This document shows, piece after piece, positions 50,212 through 62,061 of a stretch of DNA of 64,000 nt. The translations under genes and the position numbers were made by a program. The notes under the pieces were generated by a model, which was not told the DNA's origin, did no database searches, and saw nothing but the letters and a program-made list of their open reading frames with translations. Origin of the DNA: Onchocerca lupi (lineage: Eukaryota; Nematoda; Chromadorea; Rhabditida; Onchocercidae); assembly GCA_028564675.1 (NCBI GenBank), contig JAOVVO010000251.1, positions 38,406 through 102,405 of the forward strand. The letters run 5' to 3'. How positions within the stretch are numbered: the stretch's first letter is position 1; every line of letters starts with the position of its first letter.

Positions 50212-51979
50212 ATCATCAGGCAACAAATGTAATTCATAAATTTTTTTAATTTAGAGGGTTTAATTTTCGTTTGGAGATCTCTCTGAATTTGAAGACTGTA
50301 TTTTATTGCATTATTCCAAAGCAATGCAATAAAATGCAGTCAAAACTTGATTCTTCAGAAAATATGAATCTATTTACGACCGTTCGATATAAATTTGCTA
50401 TAATCTTCTGGTTTAACATTTTCATTCAATTCTTCAGTACATTCACTTTTCGGATACAAAATGAAAATCATAAGGATATGGGATGGAAGGAAAGAGACAG
50501 CATTATTTGTTCTTTTCGAAAATAGATCATATCAATGAATCTGAATATTAAATATTCTGGCTACAATATGGTCCAAAAAACCTTGAATATTCCTCTGCTC
50601 TAAATGAATCGTCAAAACACGGTATTATAAAGGATGCAATTTTGAATTCACTGAATTCATAAAAGCCTAAGACAATTCATTATCCAAGTAATATCTGAGA
50701 AAAGAAATGAATGGATGGAAATGTTCTCTCAGTAATCTCGAGATTAATTATTTCAATTTCAGTTCTGTATATAAGAATTCAATGATGTCATTCCTGACCA
50801 TTAATTGCTCTGCAGCATTGATATTCAGAGTTTTAACAAGATAGAAAAATGCACACTTTCCTCTATGAAATTGTAAGCCATTTCTTAAGAATTCTTTAAT
50901 CTGCATCCACAGATTGCTATATAAACTAATGAATAAATGCTACAGATTTTATTTATATTGTGAATATTTATATCTATTTCTGTAAAATTAAATATTCGCA
51001 CAAAATATTTAGAAGTGAGAGAAAAACACAACCCAACAAAGGACTTCATCAGGTTTGGATTTTATCAGTGGTACGTACAAAAAATAAGAACCAGAATAAA
51101 TCTAATAGCTATGGAATAATTATTGTCAGGCCTGAGCTATCATCTTAGTAAAAAAATGACACAAAACAGCGAAGTAATAAATTTTGATGAAAGAAGGATA
51201 TCGATAATTCAGATATTTCCAAAACATTCCATATTGTGAAAAATGCATTTATGATTACCCACTGGAAGAAAATTAGAGGATATGATCAACAACCATCATT
51301 ACAAATCGGCAAATAAAGTAAAGAAAAAATTAAAATTTGAAGAGGTTGAAATTAGGGATAAATCTAGTATTGAAAAAAAGACAAAAGAGTTTCAAAAATA
51401 TGGAACTAATGCAATAAATCCATTGAGTGAAAATATAACCTAATTCTCTTCATTTAACTTAATTCCCCAAGATTATCATCCCAAATTACCAAGACCCACA
51501 ATTAAACTAAGCGTGTTATTATTTCGGATATCACCCAAAATAAACTAAATTGAAGATACTGAACTTTTAAGATTACGTATCTTATGGAATCTTAGTATTA
51601 GTTCTGGAAGACCAAAATTTTGAACTGGATAAATTTTGAAATTAATCTGACCCAAAGCCATTCTTTAATAGGTATCAATTATTAATAGCTGAAATAGACG
51701 AATTGCTAGGATTAAGACTGAAGCGATTAAAACGTGAAATCATGAAAGAGATAAGTTTATATAGCACAATGGATCTTCAGCAATAACTGAAAAAATTTGA
51801 GAAAAAGGAATGCAAACAAAACTTATCCAATAAAGTTTTCAGTATTTCTGAGGAATAAAAACTCGAGGAGAATCAAACTATCAACTTGAAGTAAACAATA
51901 TATATCCAAAACATTTAACATGTAATCAAATCTCTAAGAATTATCTTATCTCCTTAATACGGAAAAAACTATGCATATA

Positions 51980-54900
51980 TCAAGCAAACGGATCGTCCTC
52001 AGCATATGATACCTGTGTCCTTATTTCTGGTTTACGCTGTGTTACAGTTTCTTCTCTTTTCATTGTTGCTGCCATTTGCTTGGAAGTCTTCTTAGCTAAA
52101 ATTTATCAGTGCAATTCAATGGATCAATCAGTGAAGTGCTTTCGCTATTCAATCCTATCTCCATGAAATTAAAAAAAATTTCGTGTAAACTAACAAATCG
52201 AAAATTTCTAATTCCATGAAAATATAAAGAAAACCGATAAAAACTTCTGAAGTTTGCTTTCTTTTTCTCGATTTAAATGGACCATTTGACTGACTATTGT
52301 TAGCACAAATAAAAATATACATTGTGCGGTGACATTATGAAAGTAAACAAAGAGAGGTCAGCGGTCAGGATGAAATAATATAAAGGGTTTTTGACCTTGC
52401 ATTGGGGTATTGTTATGAGTGAAATTTACAAGGTAAAATAGTCTGCCGTTTCCGTAAAATGAAATGGACAAGAAATTTTCTTTATATGAACTTTGTCTCA
52501 GAATCAAGCAATCGTCTGACCAATGGCCTTCGATGAATGAACTATAACGTGTAATGACATTACGATTTTACGCTTTGCAAAAAAGTTCAAATGGATTATT
52601 TGAGTGATTGTTATTAACATAAATAAAGAATTGCATTGTGCGGTTGACCTTGTAGACAAATGCAGAAGTTAATAGTGATTTGTCTAAGAGATAACAGAAA
52701 GACACAGACTCATCAGTCATTTGATAAACAAATGATTTAATTTGAAATAGTAAGTTTCGTTCCACAATTCAATACCTCATAATTAATACATTTTGAGATA
52801 AGGTACAATAAATTCATAATTTGTTGCATCCATACGACTGAGGAATTAGCTGAATACAGTTAAAACCTATATATTATTATCGGAGATAAAATCTTCAGAA
52901 GTTTAAATCTGAAGTTGGACTTCGGAAATTTTGCACTTTCAAACGATGTATTCAATAATGATATTTCAACGATTTAAATTTTTTAATCATTACCAATAAA
53001 AACAAAAGAACTTACTGGCTTCACTCCATGCTATTTGAACTTCAGATATTGGTGGAGGAGGCGGTAAAGAATTACGCATCTTATCATCAGATAATGTAGG
53101 CCATGAATCCGATTTTGGCTTGCTACCAACATCAGGCCATTCATCATAACAAGATAATTTTCCTTTTTCATCATCGGGCCAAGTAATCTTGTTGTCGAAA
53201 TTGCGACGCTGTCGTCGAAATCCTCCGCCTCGATTTTCACCTCTTCTTCCACTTCCATAATTCCTTCCTGTACTTCCTCGAAATAGCTGATCTTCACCTG
53301 ATCTTTCAACAACCCATGGTTCATCACTTTTATTGCTAGATTGATGACTAGATGTGACTCTCTCTTGCAATTTATTTTCTCGACTGTTACTATCATTTTT
53401 ATTTTGTGCGCTCGTATGACAAACACTGGATGGCCAGAAGTCATTCTTGTCTCCACTCTCATCTCTTATTGAACAATGATCAACATCTTTTGAATCATTT
53501 TTCCGTTTTCTCGGTTGCCACGATGGACCTCCACGATTTCTACTACCTCGTCGAGACATTCTACTACCTCGTCCATCACCGCGAAAACTGTGGTATCTGT
53601 CATCACTTGAATTATGTCGTCTTTTACCATCTAGATGCTCATCGAAATCGCCATGCTTTTTTCCAAAATTCTCTTGAGAATTGTCATCTATTGCTCCTCG
53701 AGATCGTGTAGCGGAATTACCACTTTTTCCGTTATTATCAAATGGCTTATAAGTATCGAAATCATCGCCTTTGTTATTAACAATAGTAGATTTCCAAGTA
53801 TTAAAATCATTGTTTTCTTTTACAGATACTGTTGATTTATAAGTATCAAAACTATCCCCTTCATCGTCTTTCTTATTAACAACAGAAGATTTCCAAGTAT
53901 TAAAATCATTCCTTTCTTTTACAGATACTGTTGATTTATAAGTATCAAAACCATCCCCTTCATCGTCTTTGTTATTAACAACAGTAGGTTTCCCAGTATC
54001 AAAATCATTCTTTTCGTTTACAGATATTGTTGATTTATAAGTATCAAAACTATCGTCTTTTTCATCATTTCTTTCAACGTTTGGCCATCCACTTGTCCTT
54101 CCAGGTGACTGTTTTCCTGCTGACCAGAAGTCATCTTTATCATGAGGCCGTATTTCAGCTGATGACCACTTATCACTTGATTCTTTATTCGCTCCAGGCC
54201 AGAAATCATCATTATTTTCAGTAGAAGCTGTAGGATGTAAAGAATTTGCGCTTTCATATGTTCGTCCTCGACCACGGCTTCGTCCGCCTCTTTCACCACG
54301 AAAACGGACATTACCTCGAAAGCGGCTATTTCTTTCGCCCCACGAATGGTTACTACGACCACTGCCACCTCTTTCATCACCAACACTATTCCTATCAAAT
54401 GATTTACCACTCCGAAAGCGTCCAGAATCACCACACTGATTCTGGCGGCGTGCAAATGAAACACGCAATGTGATTCCATTAACCATATTTCCATCCATCT
54501 GAAAAGAAGCTGCAAAAATCTCGAGCTTTTTTTTCGAAAAATTAAATAAGTACGAAAATATACTCAAAAACCTACTCATTAACATCAAAAATATCCATTA
54601 ATTCGACAACACAATAAAAATTGATTATAATATATAACCCAAATCCGATATTTCAAGTATAAAACTGTTGTTTTTCAATTATTATTATCTATATATTTCA
54701 GTCATTACGACCATTACAATTACCGCATATTCTTACTTCCTTAATTGCAGCTTCTGCTTCTTCCGTTGTAGCATATGTAATGAATGCACTCCTGAAAATT
54801 TATAAATTGAAAGAAAGATTATCTCACACTATCTCTGCACAAATATTTGGAACAATATATGCCATCGCTTATTTTTTTAAGGTGATAAGTCAGAGACATT

Positions 54901-57510
54901 ACTTTTGACGCTCTTCTACAAAAACTCTATTGACAACACCGTATTTACTGAATACATTCCGCAAAGAATCTGCTATCAAATCATATCCACGAATATATAA
55001 ACAAGGACCCTGAAACACAACAAATACCAATAAATGCCAAATCAAAATATTTGTTTTCTTTCGAATCATATTGAAAATTCTTTTTTTCTCGTTTTTTTTT
55101 TTCTGAAAATAATGAAACAAGTGGGATTCAGAAAACCATATAAAGACATCGAAATTTAATCCCCAAAATCCCAAACATTGAAATTTAATCCCCGAAATTT
55201 TAAAATAAAACTGTATAACAATTTGAGCAAATCGTATAAAAAAAAAAAAAAAAAAAAAATACTTGCCCTACACGGTTTCGGCTGCTCAAAACCAGAAAAG
55301 AGTGATGATCCACTGTTTGCATCAAAAAACGATTGTGTTGACCTTGGCTTATAATTATCAAATCCATCACCACTGACAGATGCAGGTTTGTAGGTATCAA
55401 AAGAAGAGGATGCTGCATCACTACTGTCAACAACACCTACTGGTTTATAGTTGTCGAACCCACATGCTCCTTCTGTAGTCTTAGAAGTATCAAAACTATC
55501 TGCTGCTTGAGATATACGACTGTCAGAACAATTCAAAGAAGTCCTGCCAGCTGAAATCCTCTGTGAAGCGACATTTGACCCTTCCTTACGTATAACATCT
55601 GATACAGTATTCTTGCAAGACGGTTTGTAAGTGTCAAAACTATCTGATGGTTCTCTTTTTTTTATCATCCCAGAATGATTATCCGAAGAAAATGGTTTGT
55701 ATGTATCAAAACCATCATTAATATTCGGCGATGATAATTCCATACCACTATTATTTGTCTATAAGAAGAAAATATAGAATGTTGGAAAAATAATGATTAA
55801 AAAAGGGGAACAGTGATGATGCAGAAGTTTCTTCTGAATTTCAGAGCGATAGTCAAACTAATATTTACATATTTTTGAAAGAAAAAACTTCAGACCAAAA
55901 CTAATTAGCAAATTTTCAATGCGGAGAGCAGACTCTAATAGTCCAAATTTGAAGTTGGAACTAATAGAAAACAGTCTCCCTCAATACATCTATAAATCCA
56001 TAAAAATCACTAGTTGTATCTGTTTCCACATTTTCATTATAAAAAAAAAAAAAGATATGTTTTATTATAGTTAGTTAACAAACTGATTATACACTGAAAC
56101 ATTTAGATCAAAACTTCAACACTAATCATATTCAAACATACCGCACTTTTCAATAAAAGTCATAAGTTTTTGATGGAGTGCAGTTTTTTTGAAATTCAAT
56201 AATAAAGATAAAATGTATGCGTAATTCATCACAAGCTTGCTTATACTTTTGAATAAAGCAAAAATCATGTGACGAAAATGCAAAATACGACAGTAAAAGA
56301 CAAGTGTAAGGATATTAGATAATGTCCTACCACAACTTACCGTATCGTTATTAATTTTTGTTTTGCTAATGTCCTGAAAAACAAAACTTGACACACACTA
56401 GATTACGTTTTTGATAAAAGATTAATTTAAAACCAAAACCACAAAAGCTAATCACTTGAAATATACTATCAATTTGTAGGCGAAAAAATCACATTATTTC
56501 TAGAAATCGACTAAAAATTCTAAGCAGAAAGATGATTAAAGCTTTCCAACCGCTTTAAACTCAAATACCACTCTGGATAGTTAAAGTGAATTAACCGATA
56601 AAGAGAAAAAATAAAACTTAAACAGCGATGTCTAAAACAAGTGGTTAATCCGATAATTTCGAGAAAAAACTGCCACCAAAATCTTACTCGACGTCTACCA
56701 ATTAAACTTGATCGTTTGAATGAATCTTTCTTTTCATCAGCTTTTTTAAAACTGACAGCACCAATCAAAACTTTGCGTTTCACTTCTTCCGTGGCCTCTT
56801 CTGCTTGTTGTAAGTCTGAAATTTAACAATAAGTTTTTTCTTTTTGCAAACATGTTAGAAAATAAAACAACTTTTAAATCATAATGCATGGATTTTCATT
56901 CTTCAAAAACTATATTTTAGTTTCATCTTTGATCAATTTTGAAATTAGTTTTGAAAACATATTCTGTCAAATTTAAAATCAATTATAAAAACCTTATTCT
57001 GTCAATTATATAGAAAGATACTGATTGATGAAAATGAAGAAATTTTTTTAAAAGTTCGAAAAAAAAAGAAAATTTTCGCACGTCTTTTGGTTGTTTTGCG
57101 CTCAGTCTTAAGGTTGTCACCAACTGTTGCGTTAACATTTATTTTGTTTGTTGCTGCTATCGCCTTTCGCTGTAAATCCTTACTTCATTAAGTGAAATAA
57201 TTTTTAATTGATAATAATATTCAGTTGAAGAATAATATATATTTTCATGTCTCAGCACCTCCATCAAAATATATTAAGAATTATATAACTCATTCCGTTT
57301 TTATCATCTCAGTCCTATAATTTGCAACGCTTATTTTAGAAGAATATAATTACGTCATTAAGTGCAACACGTTTTCTCCACCATTTAACCCAAACTACAT
57401 ACGTGGTAACTTACAATGTTTCGCAATTTCTCAAACAATTCCTTCAGATGTTTTTCATCGTTAGTCAGCGTACTTGGAAATACCAAACCTGTATCCCGAA
57501 CACTTCTCAT
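51980..57510 (-). CDS. NELF-E homologue (negative elongation factor E) with expanded repeats
   Basis: Nine exons join in phase to about 865 codons: 57510-57415, 57169-57082, 56815-56688, 56373-56341, 55758-55267, 55009-54903, 54791-54737, 54498-53016, 52095-51980. NELF-E is the RNA-binding subunit of the complex that holds RNA polymerase II at promoter-proximal pauses. Evidence: the N-terminus LTNDEKHLKELFEKLRNI fits the human start (SEEEEALQKKFNKLKKK); LIGAVSFKKADEKKDSFKRS parallels the human SGAISAIKAETKNSGFKRS; an RRM at about 280-352 has RNP2 CLYIRG, RNP1 SAFITYAT and an end ITLRVSFARRQ (human VQLKVNIARKQ); the last residues RTQVSYAEDDPF match human RTQIVYSDD. The protein is over twice the human length (380) because of FDTYKP-type repeats on both sides of the RRM, DFWP motifs and RGG boxes. 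The ATG follows TTTCAG directly, consistent with trans-splicing. Intron 5 uses a GC donor. Confidence 0.88.
52278..52660. repeat. Diverged direct repeat with nuclear-receptor-like sites in NELF-E intron 8
   Basis: Two related stretches of about 70 bases (52278-52345 and 52590-52660) share CATTTGA, TGAYTRTTRTTA, ATAAA and ATTGTGCGGT in order. Around them are AGGTCAGCGGTCA (52355-52367, a DR1-like site) and two TGACCTTG sequences (near 52396 and 52644), whose complement CAAGGTCA is an extended half-site. The function is inferred only. Confidence 0.4.
53745..54060 (-). repeat. 99-bp coding tandem repeat in NELF-E exon 8
   Basis: About three copies of a 33-codon unit (anchors AAAATCAT at 53803, 53902 and 54001) encode the alternating peptides SFDTYKSTVSVKE and NDFNTWKSTVVNKKDDEGD. 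The exact 99-base period preserves the reading frame, so copy number could vary without a frameshift. Confidence 0.9.
55010..55266 (-). other. GC-AG intron in the NELF-E gene
   Basis: The exon ends TGTAGG and the intron begins GCAAGT, followed by a long T-run, with a TTTCAG acceptor at 55010-55015. Only this GC donor keeps phase 0 on both sides: exon 55758-55267 is exactly 164 codons and the next exon opens GPCLYIRG. No GT donor nearby gives that frame. Confidence 0.7.
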
Positions 57511-57517
57511 CTGAAAT
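57511..57517 (-). promoter_or_regulatory. Probable trans-splice acceptor of the NELF-E gene
   Basis: On the minus strand ATTTCAG directly abuts the ATG at 57510 with no coding exon seen upstream. Spliced-leader addition right before the start codon is common in nematodes. Confidence 0.45.
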
Positions 57518-58693
57518 TAAGATAATATGATATACATATCCTCTTCTGTTTACAGTATTGCAATTGCTTCCTTCACTTGTCTATATAATCGGTTCAATCG
57601 AAATTTTCGACTTTCATGCTCTAATCTCGCAAAGTAGTTTCCATTGTCTGAAACAAACAATTTTTATGCAAAGAAAATTATATCATTTCAGCATAATCTT
57701 TAGATCAAGGTGAATCAAACTTGCGAAAAATTACTGTAATGTATTCGAATCACCGATGGAAAAGACCATCATAATCTGTTATATAAAAACGTTTCAAAAT
57801 GCATTTTCAATTTAAATGAAACGAAAGAATTGACATACATAAATGAATCTAGCTGAGCATTTCAAAAAACGAAAAATCATTTTAAGAAACTAATTAAGAA
57901 ACCTTTCTATCACCTTATCTACTGGCCTTCTTGCGCAGTATAGTTAAAATCGATTCATGCATCATGGGCTCGATATTCTTCATTAAATAATACTTCCTTA
58001 ATTCCGATAATTTTAAATTCTAGAAAAGAATTTATTTTCCACTTCTAAACAGAAAAGTTTGCTTCAATCAATAGAAATTTTACTAAAATAAAAAAAAGAA
58101 AAGTAAAAACTCTAACCACTATTGCTAGGAATTGTGAATCGCTAATTACTAAATTTCCTAAAGCAAGCTTTCAAAAAATTATATCACAAAAGAACAACAG
58201 TAAGAGAAATTAGAAGTTTAGACACCAATCTTTTTATCTATACATTTACAAACTTGAAAATTATTCAGAAGAAAACTATATAAACATAAATTAATTCAGA
58301 TAAAAGGAGAACGAAACTTACTCGGAATTCTCAAATTTCCAGCTTTTATTAAACCGTAGATGGCAAACTTTATGCTGATTCTTAACAGATAGACTGAATG
58401 AAATTTAGTGGTAGCTGTATGGAATGAATGTGAATTACATCATTATCATGGGGTATATCATGCTGAATGGTTAGATAATCAAAATCAAAAATGAGGGAAC
58501 ATAAAGAAAAGAAAGAATAAAGGAATGATCTTAGAGAAAAAAGAAAACAAAATTGCGATGTGATCCGTTTTTAGGTGTTGACAAAGTAATTATTTAAGCA
58601 ACAATTTAAAGTTTCCCATAAACTTGAGCATCATTGATTACAAATTACATAGAAAAGATAAGAGAAAATATAACCGAACATATCAACATATCA

Positions 58694-61588
58694 TCACATC
58701 ATCGGAGCCCCTAGCCATGTTCGCACATGTTCATAAACATAATAACTTATGGCTACTGCTGGTATAGCTTTCATCAAATTCGCAGTTAGCCCCCGGTAAA
58801 AGCCGTATAGTCCATCATTTTTCCAGATGTATTGTATTTGTCCATTCATGGTATCTGGCTGGGTCAAATTGTCTGATATCGCTGAAATAATAATTGCATT
58901 ACAAGGTTAACTTCATGCTTGATAAATGAATATGAATATAAAAATGCCAAGATTGCATTATGTCATTTTCGTCATTCCGCAAACAAGAAAGCTTATAGTA
59001 AAAAATTATATCACTTTGAAATGGAATAAATTGACTAAATTTAGAACCTAATCCACGAATAAAATAAAGCATACCTAAGGCTTGCAATCGTGTCCTCACG
59101 AGAGCAAAGGGATAACTCGCTAACATACCACAAATGGAACTGCATGCGCCACACACCGGAAGAGCGACAATATCACGAACTGCATTAGCATTATAATTAT
59201 TCAAATAATAATTTTTCAGCGTTTCATAAACCGCCAAATCGATACCCGCATAGGGAATAATGCCGATAAGATTGGGAACAATACCCTAAAAATATGATGA
59301 TACGAATAAAGCAGAAATATTTCCATAAAACAAAAAATAATTCCATCCAGAAAGAATTTACTGGTAATTATAACCGTATTCTACCTTATAAAAACAAAGG
59401 ATGCCTTCATTTTTATACATCTTGACGGCAAAATCGACAAAGTTTCTTTCCAATTGACCACCACGCCGCAGAGCTAAACGTGTTTTCAACACCTAAAAGT
59501 TGAAAAATCTGTAAAATAGCCAATTAATGATAAAGAACTTCAAAACTAAACAAAAGCAATGACATGGAATACGGGAACTGCAAAGTTTAAAATAAATAAA
59601 AGAAACAAAAATAACAAGATATACTTCTAAAGGATAAATAATTGTTTGAGATACTACACCGGCAGCAGAACCAGCAGCAAGTCGCTCAGAAATCTGAAGT
59701 TTATGGCCTTCATCTCTGTGCCTAATGATCATTCGCTTGATCTGAAAAATCTTGAGCAGTAACAAAAAAAGATCAGAATCTCTGTTATAGAATTTACTAA
59801 ACTGTTTGACATGAGAAGACATGTACAAGATCATAAGAAAGGAATTTGATAGCTGATTCGGGTGCAATTTTTGCAACATTGACGCCATTTCCTCGCCAGA
59901 AAGACCTCAATCCACCTTCTTCATATAAAAGTTTTGCCGCCTTTGGGAACCGCAAACGATTAAGTAGAGTTGCATGGACCTAAATAAGGAAATGTTTCAA
60001 AAGACTATAATTCATATGTGCTTTATAATTTGATAAATTATTCTGACAGATTACAATGAAAAAACAATATAAAAAACCTTACTTGGAGATAAGTCTTCAC
60101 TCGGTCTAATGGTGCTGTGCATGTTCGACTTACACATCCTGCAACTCCACCAGCCATCAAATGTTTCCACCAAAATCCTGAAGCGATTTCTTGCTGCGAA
60201 AAATCTTCTGGAATCTGGCTATCTTCACCAATATCAATCATCTGAGATAAAACTGAGGTAAGAGGCAATAGAAATGATAATTAATATCGTAAGAATTTGC
60301 TTTTTTTTCCAAAATTTGGAAAGATTTTGATTTCTTGATGCAAAAAAAAGACTATTAATAATCAACTAATTTCACAACAAAATTTAACCAAATTATGCTT
60401 CCAAAATTTCGCAATTTCTTCCGGTTTTGATCGCGGATAAAGCAACATAAAATCTTTGAATTCTGAGAAATTCACAGAAGCTGAGCCTGTGCGTGCCATC
60501 CTAAGTGAAAAACAGTTAATTTTTAATCTTGGATCTGAGATGCATCTAGACAACCTATTTTTGACTTTTAAAAGTAAATATAACGTGCCGGAAATTACGT
60601 GATAACAAATTTGTTATATCCGACGAACTAGCTGCACAACCATAATAAGATGTTTCCTCTTGCAGCTGAGTTTAAACTAGAACATAAAACTAAAATGAGT
60701 ACAAAAGGATCTATTTGTAACCAATTTCGGAAATCACCAAATTCTATATTTCTTTTTATTTCATGTTTCATGATTTAAAAAATGAATTTTAGTGTTAGAT
60801 TTATTTTTTTTGTTATTATTTTTATTGTTATTAAAAAATTTTTGTTACCAAAAAAACAATTTACCACTCAACGATTCCTTGTGCTTTTGCATCAGTTATT
60901 GGAAGACCAAGATCCTCACAATATTTCTTGATCTCTTGAACACCGACATAACCTGTAAAGAAGAGAAAGTTTTTTTCTCTGGCGAATACTTGAAAAAAAT
61001 GAAGAAAGTATATCTGCAATACATCTAATTAAGATTATGAAATAGTCTTAGATAAATAAAGTGATAAGGAAATGAAAGACTAACCAAACTTTTTTTTTTC
61101 AAATCATGAAAAACTCTTAAAAAAATTGAAAAACGAAGAACGAAGAAAAATAACCATTTTTATTCTTGTCTAAATCTCGGAATACGATTTCCAGTTTCTT
61201 CTCATGTTCAACAGCATATTGCACGAACTCCGCAAATGTTATTATATCATCATTTAAGTGATCAATTCGAGCAAACAATTCCTAAAAATTTAAATTAGAA
61301 AATTTTGAAGAAACAGTTTAAAATAAATATAAAGTAAATCCTCTACGACAAAAAGTTCCCGGTATTTAAGATAAAATATTTGACAAAACACCAAATAAGT
61401 TCAAACATCAAAAAAATTACAGGTATAACACCACTCGGAATATGAGGAGCCCTCTGTTTAAGTGCATTTGTCAAATCTCGAATGTCAATGGTGCCATCGT
61501 TATTCATATCTAGCCGTTCATACAGCTCTCGTAACCGCCTCTCTTTCTCTTCAGAAATCCCATGCATATTCAAATGGAACACGAACAT
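58694..61588 (-). CDS. EF-hand mitochondrial ATP-Mg/Pi carrier (SCaMC, SLC25A24/25 type)
   Basis: Ten exons join in phase: 61588-61421, 61281-61155, 60952-60865, 60500-60389, 60241-60083, 59979-59827, 59741-59625, 59492-59385, 59285-59075, 58881-58694, giving 476 residues, the length of human SCaMC proteins. These carriers exchange ATP-Mg for phosphate across the inner mitochondrial membrane under control of cytosolic calcium. The N-terminal half has EF-hands: DMNNDGTIDIRD and DKNKNGYVGVQE are intact loops, while the second (DHLNDDIITFAE) and fourth (ARTGSASVNFSE) are degenerate. A linker (FWKHNL, IDIGEDSQIPEDF) leads to three mitochondrial carrier repeats with signatures TAPLDRVKTYLQ, IYPLEVLKTRLAL and SYPFALVRTRLQAL. 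The ending is YEHVRTWLGAPMM. An acceptor-like ATTATAG lies 6 bases before the ATG. Confidence 0.96.
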
Positions 61589-61884
61589 CTGATTCTATAA
61601 TGCTATTAACAGTTAAAGACAAAATTTGAAAACAGCTTTCAAAGTAATAACATGGAGAAACTTTAGAACAATTATCGCCGTCTCAAATGGAAAATTTAGA
61701 CTATTTATAGTTGCCAAAAAAAAGACCGAAATATTTTTTTGTATTATAGAAATCTTTGTATGTGCAAGTTTCTGAACCTTACGCTATAATTAACATATTA
61801 TAAAATGTTCTGTTGCTATGTTGATACAGTAATAACACTTCACTATAAAAAGAGTTCTTATCTGAGGGAATTCATTCATTGATT

Positions 61885-61974
61885 TAGTCCTTTGCTCTGA
61901 CCGGTCAGGTCATTCAATCCATTGTTCTGACTGGTCAAAGCCCTCAGTCCTTTGCCCTGATCGGTATTTGACGA
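61885..61974. repeat. 30-bp tandem repeat, three copies
   Basis: Three imperfect 30-base units begin at 61885, 61915 and 61945, each with the form YARTCCWTTGYYCTGAYYGGTCA. The core TGACCGGTCA in the first unit is itself a palindrome. It lies between the SCaMC gene and the small gene upstream. Confidence 0.85.
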
Positions 61975-62006
61975 GCAGCTCTTTCCAATACATGTAACCC
62001 GCAAAT

Positions 62007-62025
62007 AACTTCCCAAAGGGAAGTT
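62007..62025. repeat. Hairpin AACTTCCC-AAA-GGGAAGTT
   Basis: Perfect 8-base inverted repeat with a 3-base loop, 37 bases downstream (minus strand sense) of the stop codon of the gene at 62062-62863. It could be part of that gene's 3' UTR. Confidence 0.7.
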
Positions 62026-62061
62026 CAAACGACTAATAACCCTCAGATAATTTCCCTCTTA

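Larger units (their letters stand above)
48301..51979. other. Intergenic between RXR promoter and NELF-E 3' end
   Basis: About 3.7 kb with no supported gene. Features seen: a relatively GC-rich block at about 49240-49400 with a perfect 17-base palindrome-like sequence, AGGTCA half-sites near 49305, 49513 and 49638, and a 41-base tandem duplication at 50130-50211. It is the likely RXR upstream regulatory region. Confidence 0.5.

Noticed and set aside
53406..54515. Several frames over 60 codons on both strands inside the NELF-E repeat exon
   Set aside because: They are shadows of the repetitive coding exon 54498-53016, whose frame has the RRM end and RGG motifs.
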